A stretch of 64,000 bases of DNA from Cellulomonas sp. S1-8 (GCF_026184235.1 NZ_CP110806.1:3224001-3288000); one strand, 5' to 3'; shown: positions 29,723 to 39,530, numbered from the stretch's first letter. Numbers and translations are program-made. The notes: a model not told the origin generated them from the sequence alone.

Positions 29723-31024
29723 TCATGCGTCCGGCGCCAGTCGGGTGAGCGCGGCGATCACGCGGTCGACCACGTCACCCCCGCGCGGCTCGTAGCAGTC
29801 GGCCAGCAGCTTGAGCACGAACTTCATGAGCAGGGGCCGCGGCAGACCGTACCGCGTGCACAGGTGCATGACCTGCGGGTGCTCGATCAGCGCCACGAAG
29901 ATCCGCCCCAGCGTGTAGTACCCGCCGAGGTCGTCCTTCATGCGGTGCTGGTACGTCGCCAGGGCGCGCTCGCGTCCCGCGGCCGACCCGCGGGCCAGCC
30001 CCTGCGCGATGGCGTCGGCCGCGACCCGGCCCGCCTGCAGGCCGTACGCGATGCCCTCGCCGTTGAACGGGCTGACCATGCCGGCGGCGTCGCCCGCGAG
30101 CATCAGCCCGTCCGCGTAGAGCGGGCCGCGGTTGAAGCCCATCGGGAGGGCCGCACCGCGCACGGGACCCATCTGGTTGTCGGGGGTGAACTCCCACTCG
30201 GCGGGCGCGTTGGCCATCCAGCGGGCGAACAGGTCCTTGTAGTCGACCTTGGTCGCCGCGGCCGTCGAGCTCACCGACCCGAGCCCGACGTTGGCGGTCC
30301 CGTCGCCGAGCGAGAAGATCCAGCCGTACCCGGGCATGAGGTTCGAGCGGCCCGGGGCGCCGTCCCACAGCTCGAGGTGCGACTCCATCCACGGGTCGTC
30401 GTGCCGCGGGGTGCGGAAGTAGGTGCGGACCGCCACGCCCATCGGGCGGTCGTCGCGCTTGGCGCGGCCGACGGCGGTCGCGAGGCGTGCCGACACCCCG
30501 TCGGCGGCGATGACGACGGGGGCGCGGTACGTGGCCTCGTCGCCGGCGTCGCCCGTGCGGCGGCCGTCGGCGTCGACCGACCGTGCCCGGACGCCGACGA
30601 CCCGGCCCGTGCGCTCGTCACGCACCGGTCCCGTGACGGACGTGCCCTCGAGCAGCTTGGCACCCGCGGCGCGGGCGTACTCGGCCAGCGTCTGGTCGAA
30701 CGACACGCGCGACTTCGCGAGCCCGTAGGAGGGGTAGCTCGACAGCTCGGGCCATGGCAGCTCGAGGCGGTGGCCGCCGCCGATGACACGCAGACCGGCG
30801 TTGCGGATCCAGCCGTCCTGCTCGCGGATCGGGACGCCCATGCGGACGAGCTCGGCCACCGCGCGCGGGGTGAGGCCGTCGCCGCAGATCTTGTCGCGCG
30901 GGAAGGTCGCCTTCTCCAGCAGGAGGACGTCGAGCCCCGCGGCGGCGCAGTGGTAGGCCGCCGAGGCCCCGGTCGGACCGGCGCCGACGACGATGACGTC
31001 GGCGTCATCGGTCGTTCCGTCCAC
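29723..31024 (-). CDS. menJ: Menaquinone beta-isoprenyl reductase (geranylgeranyl reductase family)
   Basis: This FAD-dependent oxidoreductase of 433 residues has the N-terminal dinucleotide fold VVGAGPTGASAAYH, then ATFPRDKICGDGLTPRAV, the family's substrate-domain signature, and the second FAD motif LMLAGDAAGMVSPFNGEGIA. In mycobacteria the homologue MenJ saturates one isoprene unit of menaquinone-9. Its position directly ahead of nuoA and after menG fits that role. GTG 31024 is preceded by a Rex-like site and a -10 element. No membrane anchor is obvious; association is probably peripheral. Confidence 0.88.
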   Translation of the reverse strand: MDGTTDDADVIVVGAGPTGASAAYHCAAAGLDVLLLEKATFPRDKICGDGLTPRAVAELVRMGVPIREQDGWIRNAGLRVIGGGHRLELPWPELSSYPSYGLAKSRVSFDQTLAEYARAAGAKLLEGTSVTGPVRDERTGRVVGVRARSVDADGRRTGDAGDEATYRAPVVIAADGVSARLATAVGRAKRDDRPMGVAVRTYFRTPRHDDPWMESHLELWDGAPGRSNLMPGYGWIFSLGDGTANVGLGSVSSTAAATKVDYKDLFARWMANAPAEWEFTPDNQMGPVRGAALPMGFNRGPLYADGLMLAGDAAGMVSPFNGEGIAYGLQAGRVAADAIAQGLARGSAAGRERALATYQHRMKDDLGGYYTLGRIFVALIEHPQVMHLCTRYGLPRPLLMKFVLKLLADCYEPRGGDVVDRVIAALTRLAPDA

Positions 31025-31037
31025 CTGGTCACCCCAC

Positions 31038-31055
31038 TTGTGACGATGTTCACGT
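31038..31055 (-). promoter_or_regulatory. Candidate Rex operator upstream of menJ-nuoA
   Basis: TTGTGACGATGTTCACGT matches the actinobacterial Rex consensus TTGTGAA-N4-TTCACAA at 6/6 of the left arm and 5/7 of the right arm plus spacing. It lies 14 bp before the menJ start and just downstream of the predicted transcription start, where a bound repressor would block the polymerase. Rex itself is encoded at 51707-52407. Confidence 0.55.
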
Positions 31056-31068
31056 GCAGCTTCGGCGA

Positions 31069-31074
31069 GTGTAT
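31069..31074 (-). promoter_or_regulatory. Candidate -10 element of menJ-nuoA
   Basis: On the minus strand TACACT (31074-31069) predicts a start near 31062, upstream of the Rex-like site. No good -35 is seen. Confidence 0.4.
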
Positions 31075-31173
31075 CCAGCGCCTCCGGACCTGTCTGCGAA
31101 GGGTTGGCTTACCTCAGCAGCAGGACCGGACCATGGTCCCCCACGGCGGCGCCGAACAGGCGTCACACGCACC

Positions 31174-31215
31174 GGGAGCGCCCGGGCGCGCCCGTGCTCC
31201 CGCCCTCGCGGGCGG
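31174..31215 (-). terminator. Two hairpins downstream of menG
   Basis: GGGAGC (31174-31179) pairs with GCTCCC (31196-31201) around the palindrome CGGGCGCGCCCG. A second stem, CCGCCC/GGGCGG (31200-31215), follows. They lie in the 278-bp gap between menG and the menJ promoter. A 12-bp palindrome GGACCATGGTCC at 31125-31136 is the only other structure there. Confidence 0.5.
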
Positions 31216-31302
31216 CCGACCCTCATCGTCCACCACGCGGCCGCAGCCCGCAGGACGGGCGCGCGCACCGCACACCCGCGCCGCAGGACGCGGGCGAACG
31301 GC

Positions 31303-31995
31303 TCAGGGTCGACGGGCGCGGTGCAGCGCGACGACCCCGCCCGTGAGGTTCCGGAACGCGACCTGGTCCCAGCCCGCGCCACGCACCAGCAGGCCCAGCT
31401 CGCGCTGGTCCGGCCACTCGCGGATCGACTCGGCGAGGTACACGTACGCGTCCGGCTCCTTCGACACCGCGCGGGCGACCGGCGGCAGGGCACGCATGAG
31501 GTAGTTCGTGTAGACGGTGCGGAACGGCGCAAACGTCGGCCGGGAGAACTCGCACACGACCATGCGTCCACCCGGACGGGTCACGCGCAGCAGCTCGCGC
31601 AGCGCCGCGTCCACGTCGGACACGTTGCGCAGGCCGAACGACATCGTCACCGCGTCGAACGACGCGTCGGCGAACGGCAGGTGCAGCGCGTCGCCCGCGA
31701 CGAACGGCAGGTCGGGGCGCCGGCGGCGGCCGACCCGCAGCATCCCGGTCGACAGGTCGCACGGCACGACGTGCACGCCCGCGTCGGCGAGCGGCTCGCT
31801 CGACGTGCCGGTGCCCGCCGCGAGGTCCAGGACCGTCTCGCCGCGCTGGGCGTCCAGGGCGGAGAGCGTCGCCCTGCGCCACGCACGGTCCTGGCCCAGG
31901 GAGATGACGTCGTTGGTGATGTCGTACCGGTGCGCGACCGCGTCGAACATGGCGGCGACGTCGCGAGGGTCCTTGTCGAGGGCGGCGCGTGGCAT
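31303..31995 (-). CDS. menG: Demethylmenaquinone methyltransferase
   Basis: The 230-residue class I SAM methyltransferase begins [18 protein letters not shown]. It contains [17 protein letters not shown], the UbiE/MenG signature, SAM motif [12 protein letters not shown] near residue 53, and [16 protein letters not shown]. It adds the ring methyl to demethylmenaquinone, usually the last ring step before MenJ. The upstream in-frame extension to 32106 has no homology and lies in the divergent promoter region, so ATG 31995 is chosen. Confidence 0.94.
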   Translation of the reverse strand: MPRAALDKDPRDVAAMFDAVAHRYDITNDVISLGQDRAWRRATLSALDAQRGETVLDLAAGTGTSSEPLADAGVHVVPCDLSTGMLRVGRRRRPDLPFVAGDALHLPFADASFDAVTMSFGLRNVSDVDAALRELLRVTRPGGRMVVCEFSRPTFAPFRTVYTNYLMRALPPVARAVSKEPDAYVYLAESIREWPDQRELGLLVRGAGWDQVAFRNLTGGVVALHRARRP

Positions 31996-32108
31996 GCGCC
32001 CATCGTCGCAGGTCCGCGTGGTCGGCTGCGCACCCGGCTCGGGTAGCGTGCGGCGGGACGGCGCCGGTGGGCGTCGTCGTCGCACCGACCTCGGGGGCCC
32101 GTCCACCC

Positions 32109-33156
32109 ATGCCGCAGTACGCGATCCTCGTCCAGCCCTCGGCGAACCGGGTGTACTCGCAGCACGCTGCGCGCCTCACGCGCAACGAGCTCCTCGCCCT
32201 CGACGGGCTGCTCCTCGACGGCCGCCTGGCCGCGGCGGGCGAGCCCGAGGAGCGCACGATGGGCGGGGTCCCGTACCTCGTCCTGCCGACGCCGGCCCTG
32301 ACCGCGGACGACCTGGCCGTGCTGGCCAACCTGTCCTCGCTGTTCGCCCTGTTCGAGCTGAACGACGACGGCACGCTTCGCCCGCTGGAGCTGGCCCGCC
32401 TCGACCGCTATGACGACGACCTGCTGACGATCCTCAAGTACATCGGCAAGACCAACGAGCAGCTCACGCGCCTGCTGCTCAACCTCACGGCGGCCGGCGC
32501 TGCCCGTCCAGGACTTCCTGCACTCCCGCGTGCGGGTGCTCGACCCCGTGTGCGGGCGCGGCACCACGCTGAACCAGGCCCTGATGTACGGCTGGGACGC
32601 GTACGGCGTCGACACGGACCGGCGCGACGTCGAGGCGTACACCGCGTTCGCGGACCGCTGGCTGCAGGACAAGCGCCTCAAGCACCGGTCGCGCAGCACG
32701 CGCGTGCGCGTGGCCGGCAAGAACCTGGGCCGACGCACGACGTTCGAGCTCGCCCCGACCAAGGAGCTCTACCGCGCCGGCGACGTGCAGACGCTCGAGA
32801 TCACGCAGGGCGACACGCTCGACGCCGACCGGATGTACCGGGCCGGGTCCTTCGACCTCGTCGTCGCCGACGCGCCGTACGGCATCCAGCACGGGTCCGT
32901 GACCGGCCCGCGCACCCCGTCCCGGTCGCCGCAGGCTCTGCTGACGGACGCGATCCCGGTGTGGGCGGGCCTGCTGCGCCGCGGCGGCGCCATGGGCCTG
33001 TCCTGGAACACCAAGGTCCTGCCGCGCGCGGACCTGCTCGCGATGCTCACCGACGCGGGGCTCGAGCCGCTCGACGACGCGCCGCTGCTGGACCTCGCGC
33101 ACCGCGTCGACCACGCGATCGAGCGCGACCTCGTGGTGGCGCGCAAGCCCGGGTGA
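32109..33156 (+). CDS. Trm11-like SAM-dependent RNA methyltransferase (frame break)
   Basis: The protein starts [18 protein letters not shown]. The N-terminal 130 residues, probably the substrate-recognition part, end [18 protein letters not shown]. The catalytic domain has SAM motif [13 protein letters not shown] and the target-base motif VADAPYGIQ, a variant of the D-P-P-Y motif of N2-guanine/N6-adenine methylases. The frame breaks at 32491-32500; removing one base in the CC at 32494-32495 joins the parts into about 348 residues. By similarity to Trm11/UPF0020 it would methylate tRNA or rRNA; the substrate is unknown. A -10-like TAGCGT lies at 32044-32049. Confidence 0.78.
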
Positions 33157-33203
33157 GACGGACGTCGCACCCCCACGACAGGGGGCGGGACGTCGTGAGG
33201 ACC

Positions 33204-33209
33204 TACCCT
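33204..33209 (+). promoter_or_regulatory. -10 element TACCCT of menF, near-leaderless
   Basis: TACCCT begins 14 bp before ATG 33218, so transcription should start within a couple of bases of the start codon. No ribosome-binding site precedes the gene. Confidence 0.5.
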
Positions 33210-33217
33210 GGACGGCG

Positions 33218-34547
33218 ATGAGCACGTCGCCCAGCGCCCCCGCGACCGGGGGCATCCCCCGGCCCCTCGTGGTGCGCACGGTCGAGTGCGCCGACCTGCC
33301 CACCGGCGGGTCCCCCGACCCGGCCGACCTGCTCGACCTGCTCGGACCCGACGCACCCCTCGCCTGGGTGCGGCGCGGTGACGGGCTCGTCGCGTGGGGC
33401 GAGGCCGTGCGCGTCGAGGTGCACGGCGCCGACCGGTTCGCCGCCGCCGAGCGCGCGTGGCGGGAGGTGCTCGCGCACGCGATCGTCCGCGACGAGGTGC
33501 AGCTGCCCGGCAGCGGGCCCGTCGCGTTCGGCTCCTTCGCGTTCGACGACGACTCCGCCGCGGGCGGCGTGATCGTCGTGCCGCGCGTCGTCGTCGGACG
33601 CCGCGACGGGCGCACGTGGCTCACCACCGTGAGCACGGTCGGCGAGCTCGGCCCCGCGCCGCGGCTGCGCGACGTCGTGCCCGCGCGCACCCCCGCCCAC
33701 CCGCCCGGCGAGGTGACGTACACCGACGGCGCCGTCGACGCCGAGGCGTGGCTCGAGGTCGTCGCCCGCGGGGTCTGCGCGATCCGTGAGGGCGAGGTGG
33801 AGAAGGTCGTCCTCGCACGCGACGTGCACGCCCGCACCGAGCACCCGCTCGACGTCCGGTGGGCGCTGCAGCGCCTCGCGGACCGGTACCGGTCGTGCTG
33901 GACGTTCAGCGTCGACGGCATGATCGGTGCCACGCCCGAGCTGCTGGTGCGCTCCGAGCGCGGCCTCGTCACGTCGCGCGTGCTCGCGGGCACGATCCGG
34001 CGCACGGGCGACGACGACGCGGACATGGGCCGCGCCGCGATCCTCGCGCACTCCTCCAAGGACCTCGAGGAGCACGAGTACGCGGTCTCGTCCGTCGCGC
34101 GCGCGCTCGCCCCCTTCTGCTCGTCGTCGAACGTCCCCGACGTGCCGTTCTGTGCTGTCCCTGCCGAACGTGCTCCACCTCGCGTCCGACGTCACCGGCG
34201 TGCTGAGCGCCCCCCGCGGCGACGACGCGCACCCCTCGTCGCTCGCGCTCGCCGCCGCGCTGCACCCCTCGGCCGCCGTGTGCGGCACGCCGACGCAGGC
34301 GGCACGCGCCCTCATCACCCGCATCGAGGGCATGGACCGCGGCCGCTACGCCGGTCCCGTCGGCTGGTTCGGCGCCGACGGCGACGGCGAGTGGGGCATC
34401 GCGCTGCGCTCCGCCGAGGTGGACCGGGACGACCCGCGCCGGCTGCGGCTGTTCGCCGGGTGCGGCGTCGTCGCCGCGTCCGACCCGGCCGCCGAGCTCG
34501 CCGAGTCCCGCGCCAAGCTCGTCCCCATGCGCCACGCCCTGTCCTGA
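33218..34547 (+). CDS. menF: Isochorismate synthase, menaquinone-specific (frame break)
   Basis: This chorismate-binding enzyme converts chorismate to isochorismate, the entry to menaquinone. Visible motifs are EVEKVVLARDVHA, with the catalytic lysine; FSVDGMIGATPELLV; SRVLAGTIRRTGDD; SKDLEEHEYAV; and in the third frame HPSAAVCGTPTQAA and AGPVGWFG. The frame breaks at 34151, where one surplus T interrupts NVPDVPF-VLSLPNVLHLASD; removing it gives 442 residues. It is divergent in orientation from menD-menC but lies among the men genes. The alternative, a salicylate-type isochorismate synthase for siderophores, is less likely in this context. Confidence 0.87.
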
Positions 34548-34599
34548 GCCGCCGCCCCGCAGGGCTGGATCGACCTCTCGCCGGGGGTGGGACGCACGA

Positions 34600-34635
34600 G
34601 GGCCCGCCGCGAGAGGGGATGCCCACGGCGGGCCC
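34600..34635 (+). terminator. Hairpin terminator after menF
   Basis: A 10-bp stem, GGGCCCGCCG (34600-34609) with CGGCGGGCCC (34626-34635), lies 53 bp past the menF stop. Confidence 0.65.
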
Positions 34636-34723
34636 AGCGGTGCGTGCCGGCCCCTGCGGGCGCACGCACGGGCACGACCCCTGCGGGCCTGCCCCGGTCT
34701 CTGTTGCCAGGTCGGACGACGGT

Positions 34724-34751
34724 CGGTCCCCGGCGCGGTGGCCGGGGACCG
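34724..34751 (-). terminator. Hairpin terminator after the htrA-type gene
   Basis: CGGTCCCCGGC (34724-34734) pairs perfectly with 34741-34751 over a 6-nt loop, 9 bp beyond the stop of the minus-strand protease gene. Confidence 0.7.
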
Positions 34752-34759
34752 ACCGGGAC

Positions 34760-36459
34760 TCAGCCCTGGCCCTCCTGCTGCTGCTGCTCCTGCAGCCACT
34801 CCCAGAACTGCTCGGGAGTCATGCCACCGGGCATGGTGCCCTCGTCACCCGGGTCCGGCGCAGGCTGCTCGCCCTCGCCCTCGCCCTGGTCGTCCGGGGC
34901 CTGCTCGCCCTGACCCTCGTCGCCCTGACCCGGCTGCGACTGACCGAAGTCGTCGGGGCGCGTCGCGAGCGTGACGTCGAGCTCGACGGCGCGGCCGTCG
35001 CGGACGACGGTGAGCGTGACGTCGTCGCCGGACGTCAGCGAGCGGACGAACGCCGTGAGCGACTCGGCACCGCCGACCGGGTCGTCCCCGATCGCGACGA
35101 TGACGTCACCGTCCTGCACGGCGGCCTCGGCGGCCGGCGAGCCCTCGCTGACCGACTCCACGACCGCGCCGCGGCGCGTGACGCCGTCGGCGGTCGCCGT
35201 GCCGTCGGACAGCGTGACGCCGAGGAACGCGTGCTCCGCCTGCCCGTCCTCGATGAGCTGCGCCGCGATGTTCCGGGCCAGGTCCACCGGGATCGCGAAC
35301 CCGAGGCCGATCGACCCTGACTGCTGGCTGAGCGTCGCGATCGACGACGTGATGCCGATGACCCGGCCCGTCGCGTCGAACAGCGGACCGCCGGAGTTGC
35401 CGGGGTTGATCGCGGCGTCGATCTGGACCGCGTTCGTCACGGCGGCCTCGCCGCCGACCTCCTGCGTCGAGACGGGGCGGTTCAGGGCCGAGACGATGCC
35501 CGTGGTCACCGTGTTGGCCAGACCCAGCGGGTTGCCGACCGCCATGACCGGGTCGCCGACCGTGACGTCGTCGGAGTCCCCGAACGCAGCCGCCTGGAGG
35601 TCGTCGGGGGCGTCGACGACCTGCAGGACCGCGAGGTCCGTGCTCGCGTCGGTGCCCACGACCTCGGCCTCGAGCATGCGGCCGTCGGTCAGCGTGACCT
35701 GGACGTTGCCCTGGGCGCCGGCGACGACGTGGTTGTTGGTCACGACGTGACCGTCGTCGTCGATGATGACGCCGGAGCCCTGACCGCCGCCCGACTGCGT
35801 CTGCACGTCGATCGCGACGACGGACGCCTGCACGGCGGACGCGACGGCCTGCCAGTTGGGGTTCTCGGTGCTCGAGCCGGACACGGGGACCTGGTCGGTC
35901 TCCGTGCGGCCGACGTCGGCGAGCGACGCGGAGCGCACCGGGTCGCTCGCCCCGGCCAGGACGTCGAGGCCGCCGAGGCTCGCGACGGAGCCACCGCCGA
36001 CCAGGAGGCCGACGGCCGCGGCCGACGCGATCCACACCCAGGCGCGCGACCGGCGCCGCGGTGCGGGGTCGGCGGGTGCGGCCCACGGGTCGGTGGGCGG
36101 TGGTACGGCGCCCGGGGGCACCTGGCCGGGTGCGGCCGCCGTGCCCGGCGACCAGGGTCTGTCCCGGGCGCGCCGGCGACAGGGTGGTCGGTGGCGGGGT
36201 GGTCGACGACCGGGTGGTCGGTGGCGGGGTGGTCGGTGGCGGGTGCGCCACCGCCCACGGTCACGGGCCGCCGGGCGGCGCGCTGTGCGGCCTCGTACCG
36301 CGCCCAGTGCTGCGCGGGCGTCAGCCGGGCGGCGGGGTCGTCGGCGGGTGCCGGAGGCGGCTGGACCGCGAGCGGCTGCGTCGCGTCGTGCGCCGGCAGC
36401 GGCTGGGTCGGGTGGTCCTGCGGGTGGCTGCCCGGTTGCGGCTGAGGTGTGGTGGTCAT
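34760..36459 (-). CDS. HtrA/DegP-type membrane-anchored serine protease with PDZ domain (frame break)
   Basis: The start ATG 36459 follows AAGGAGG. Domains in order: a Pro/Gln-rich cytoplasmic lead with a five-residue repeat (ATDHP x3, VVDHP x1, about residues 72-91); one membrane helix AWVWIASAAAVGLLVGGG; a trypsin-like domain with catalytic His in VVTNNHVV, Asp in STDLAVLQV and Ser in INPGNSGGPLF; a PDZ domain (FLGVTLSDG...VQDGDVIVAIGD); and an acidic Gln-rich tail. The frame breaks at the C run 36163-36165; one added base gives 566 residues. The protease domain faces outside and should handle misfolded envelope proteins. Confidence 0.88.
36182..36241. repeat. Four tandem 15-bp units inside the htrA-type gene
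   Basis: GGGTGGTCGGTGGCG is repeated four times (36182-36196, 36197-36211 with changes, 36212-36226, 36227-36241). On the minus strand they encode the pentapeptide series ATDHP/VVDHP. The array is in frame, so changes in copy number keep the gene open. Confidence 0.8.
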
Positions 36460-36566
36460 GGGTGCCTCCTTGTCGGACTCCATGAGACACCCGGGTCCTG
36501 GGATCGCGCTCGCTGCCACCTGGACGTTTGCTGTGAGATCCCGCGGACGACCCCGCGCGACCGAGG

Positions 36567-38531
36567 TCAGGCCAGCGGCGACAGGGCCTTGTCGACGGCG
36601 GCGGCGACCTCGGCCTGGAGGCGCTCGACGAGCGACCGTCGGTGCGTGCGGTCCACCCGCACCTCGACGACGCTCGTCCCGGTGCCCGGCGCCGCGAGGG
36701 CGGGCAGCAGCCCCTCGGTGTCCACGACGCGCGTGTGCCGCACCCCGTACCCCGCGCACAGCGCCGCGACGTCCACGCCGTGCGGCGTCGCGAACACCCG
36801 CTCGAACACGTCGGCCCGGTCCGGCTCACCGGGCTCGAGCGTCGTGAACACCGAGCCGCCGTCGTCGTTCGCGACCACGATCTGCAGGTCCACGGTCGGC
36901 TCCGCGGGCCCACGCAGCAGCCCTCCGACGTCGTGCAGGAACGTCAGGTCGCCCAGGTAGGCGCGCACCCGGCGGTGCGGCAGGGCGAGCGCGACTCCGG
37001 TGGCCGTGGCGATCGTGCCGTCGATCCCGGCCAGCCCGCGGTTGGCGAGCACGAGGGGCGCGAGGTCCCAGCGCGCGACGAGGTCGAGGTCCCGCACCGG
37101 GTTCGACGACCCCACGACGAGCACGTCGTCCGGTGCGCTCGCCCGTGCCACGGCGCGCGCGAGCGCCCAGCCGCTGACCCGGGGGCCGCTGCGGGACCGG
37201 CGCGCGTCCTCCGGCGTGTCGAGCAGCCCCGCCAGGACGTCCTGCGCGGCCGCGTCCGCGGTGCGCCACGCGTCGAGCCAGCCCGCGGGCGCGCCGACGC
37301 GTCCCTGCCGCATGCGCGGCGGCACCTCGAGCAGCACCTGGGACGCGTTGCGCGCCGCGTCGGGCCAGTCCGTGCCGCGCGGCGCGACGACGAGCACCTC
37401 GACGTCCGGGCGGGCCAGCAGCTGCTGCACGGGCCGCGTGAGCGTCGGGCGCCCCAGCACGACGACGCGCCCGACCCGGCCGCCGAGGCGGTCGTCGGCG
37501 AGCAGCAGCCGGTAGGCCGCGACGGCGCTGGGTCCCTGCCGCGCCCCCGACGACGGCTCCGCGAGCAGCGGCCAGCCGTTGGCCTCGGCGAGCCGCGCCG
37601 CGCCGGGACCGGCGCCGTCGCCCGCCACGACGACGGTCGGGACGGCGCCGCGCGCCCGCCGCGAGGGGCGCGCGCGGTCGTCGGCGAGGTCGTCGGTCGC
37701 CTCGACCACGAGCGGCTGGGCGTCCGTGAGGGCCGCCGCCGGCTCGGCGGGCTGGGCGCGACCGGCGACGTGCGTGAGCCCCGCGACCGACGGCGCGGGC
37801 CAGGGCTCGTCGCCCGGCACGAGCGGCTCACGGAACGCGAGGTTGAGGTGCACCGGGCCGGGGTCGCCCGTGCGGGCGCCGGTCGCGGCGGCGAGCGCAC
37901 GCGAGACCGTGCGGCGCAGGTCGCGGTCCTCACCGGTCCGCCCCGTGGGGGCGGGCACGTCGACCGCGAGGCGGACCGAGGACGTGAACAGCTGGGCCTG
38001 CTCCGTCGTCTGGTTGGCGCCCGTGCCGCGCAGCTCGTGCGGGCGGTCGGCCGTGAGGAGCACGAGGGGCAGGCCCGCGTGGTGCGCCTCGAGGACCGCC
38101 GGGTGCAGGTTCGCGACCGCCGTCCCCGACGTCGTCACGACGGCGACCGGCCGGGCAGGGCCGGGGCCGCGCGCGCCCGCGTGCGCGGACGCCTTCGCCA
38201 GCCCGAGGGCGAGGAACCCGGCGTCGCGCTCGTCGACGCGGACGTGCAGGCGCAGCGCGGGGGCGCCGGCGGGACGCTCGTCGTCGGGGCGGGCCGCGTC
38301 GGCGAACGCGTACGCCAGCGGGGCGCTGCGCGAGCCGGGCGCGAGCACGACGTCGCGCACCCCGAGCGACGCGAGCGCCTGCACGAGGACCCGAGCCGCG
38401 GCGACGGCCGGCACCGGCTCGCCGGACGCGCCGGCCGGCGCGAGGGGCCCGGAGGTGCGCCGGCGGCGGCGCGGCGCAGGCGGGTCCTCGGGGACGGGGG
38501 TCACGTCGCCATCATGCCCGAGCGCCATCAT
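36567..38531 (-). CDS. menD: SEPHCHC synthase MenD
   Basis: This thiamine-diphosphate enzyme of 654 residues joins isochorismate and 2-oxoglutarate. It has VLAPGSRSAPLAYAF near the N-terminus, the ThDP-activating Glu in LHVRVDERDAGFLALG, PVAVVTTSGTAVANLHPAV, TADRPHELRGTGANQT, and the C-terminal ThDP/Mg2+ stretch AYLGDLTFLHDVGGLL...IVVANDDGGSVFTTLEP. ATG 38531 overlaps the menC stop by four bases (ATGATG gives a second possible start at 38528). The first 40 residues are a charged, probably disordered extension. Confidence 0.93.
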   Translation of the reverse strand: MMALGHDGDVTPVPEDPPAPRRRRRTSGPLAPAGASGEPVPAVAAARVLVQALASLGVRDVVLAPGSRSAPLAYAFADAARPDDERPAGAPALRLHVRVDERDAGFLALGLAKASAHAGARGPGPARPVAVVTTSGTAVANLHPAVLEAHHAGLPLVLLTADRPHELRGTGANQTTEQAQLFTSSVRLAVDVPAPTGRTGEDRDLRRTVSRALAAATGARTGDPGPVHLNLAFREPLVPGDEPWPAPSVAGLTHVAGRAQPAEPAAALTDAQPLVVEATDDLADDRARPSRRARGAVPTVVVAGDGAGPGAARLAEANGWPLLAEPSSGARQGPSAVAAYRLLLADDRLGGRVGRVVVLGRPTLTRPVQQLLARPDVEVLVVAPRGTDWPDAARNASQVLLEVPPRMRQGRVGAPAGWLDAWRTADAAAQDVLAGLLDTPEDARRSRSGPRVSGWALARAVARASAPDDVLVVGSSNPVRDLDLVARWDLAPLVLANRGLAGIDGTIATATGVALALPHRRVRAYLGDLTFLHDVGGLLRGPAEPTVDLQIVVANDDGGSVFTTLEPGEPDRADVFERVFATPHGVDVAALCAGYGVRHTRVVDTEGLLPALAAPGTGTSVVEVRVDRTHRRSLVERLQAEVAAAVDKALSPLA

Positions 38532-39484
38532 GCCCGAGCGCGCACGGCGGCGAGGCGCGCGCCCCAGCGTGCGGCGAGCGCCGGCTCGGCTGCCGCGGCC
38601 GCCAGCAGGTCCGCCGTCGGCAGCGGCCGCCGCACCTCGATCCGGCCGTCGCGCGGCAGCAGGGGGTCGGCCACGAGGTCCTGCGCGAGCAGCGCCGCCG
38701 TGGCCAGGCCGCACGCGTACGGCAGCTCGGGCAGGGCGGCGGCCAGCGCGAGCCCGGCGGCGAGCCCGACGGACGACTCGAGCGCGGACGACACCACCAC
38801 CGGCAGCCCGACCTGCTCGGCGAGCCGCAGGCACGCGCGCACGCCGCCGAGCGGCTGCACCTTGAGCACGACGACGTCGGCGGCGTGCTGCCGCACGACC
38901 GCGAGCGGGTCGTCGCCGAGGCGGATCGCCTCGTCGGCGGCGATCGGCACGCGCGTGCGGCGGCGCAGCGCGGCGAGCGCCTCGACGCCCGGCACGGGCT
39001 GCTCGGCGTACTCGAGCCCGCCCGCGGCGTGGTCGAGGGCGTCCAGGCGCGTCGCCGCGGTGTCGACGTCCCAGGCGGCGTTCGCGTCCACCCGGATCGC
39101 GCCGTCGGGGCCGAGGGCGTCGCGCACCGCCTCGAGCCGGGCCTCGTCGGCGCCCGCGGGCTGCCCGGGCTCCGCGACCTTGACCTTGGCGGTGCGGCAG
39201 CCACCGGAGCCCGTGACGATGCGGTGCGCGTGCTCGGGGTCGACGGCCGGGACGGTCACGTTGACGGGCACGTGCGTGCGCACGGCGGGGGGCCAGCCCT
39301 CGTCGGCGGCCTCGCGCGCCGCGCGCCACCAGCGCGCCGCTGTCGCGTCGTCGTAGTCCCAGAAGGGGCTGAACTCGCCCCACCCGGCGTCGCCGCGCAC
39401 GAGCACGCCGTCGCGGCGCGTCAGCCCGCGGAACCGGGTGCGCAGCGGCACGTCCCACACGACGAGACCCGGCAGCGCACCCAC
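38528..39484 (-). CDS. menC: o-Succinylbenzoate synthase MenC
   Basis: The 318-residue enolase-superfamily enzyme dehydrates SHCHC. The catalytic lysine lies in CRTAKVKVAEPG; the metal ligands lie in IRVDANAAWDVD, EYAEQPVP and PIAADEAIRLGDD; and the second lysine is in VVLKVQPLGGVRAC. It is complete and of normal length. It is translationally coupled to menD and heads a short menC-menD transcript that is divergent from menB. Confidence 0.92.
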   Translation of the reverse strand: MGALPGLVVWDVPLRTRFRGLTRRDGVLVRGDAGWGEFSPFWDYDDATAARWWRAAREAADEGWPPAVRTHVPVNVTVPAVDPEHAHRIVTGSGGCRTAKVKVAEPGQPAGADEARLEAVRDALGPDGAIRVDANAAWDVDTAATRLDALDHAAGGLEYAEQPVPGVEALAALRRRTRVPIAADEAIRLGDDPLAVVRQHAADVVVLKVQPLGGVRACLRLAEQVGLPVVVSSALESSVGLAAGLALAAALPELPYACGLATAALLAQDLVADPLLPRDGRIEVRRPLPTADLLAAAAAEPALAARWGARLAAVRARA

Positions 39485-39530
39485 CCCCCCAGGCTAAGCC
39501 GCCGCCCCCACCCCTCCGCCCCCACCCCGG

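Noticed and set aside
36182..36241. CRISPR-like array
   Set aside because: Units are 15 bp, contiguous, without spacers, and in frame within a protein gene.
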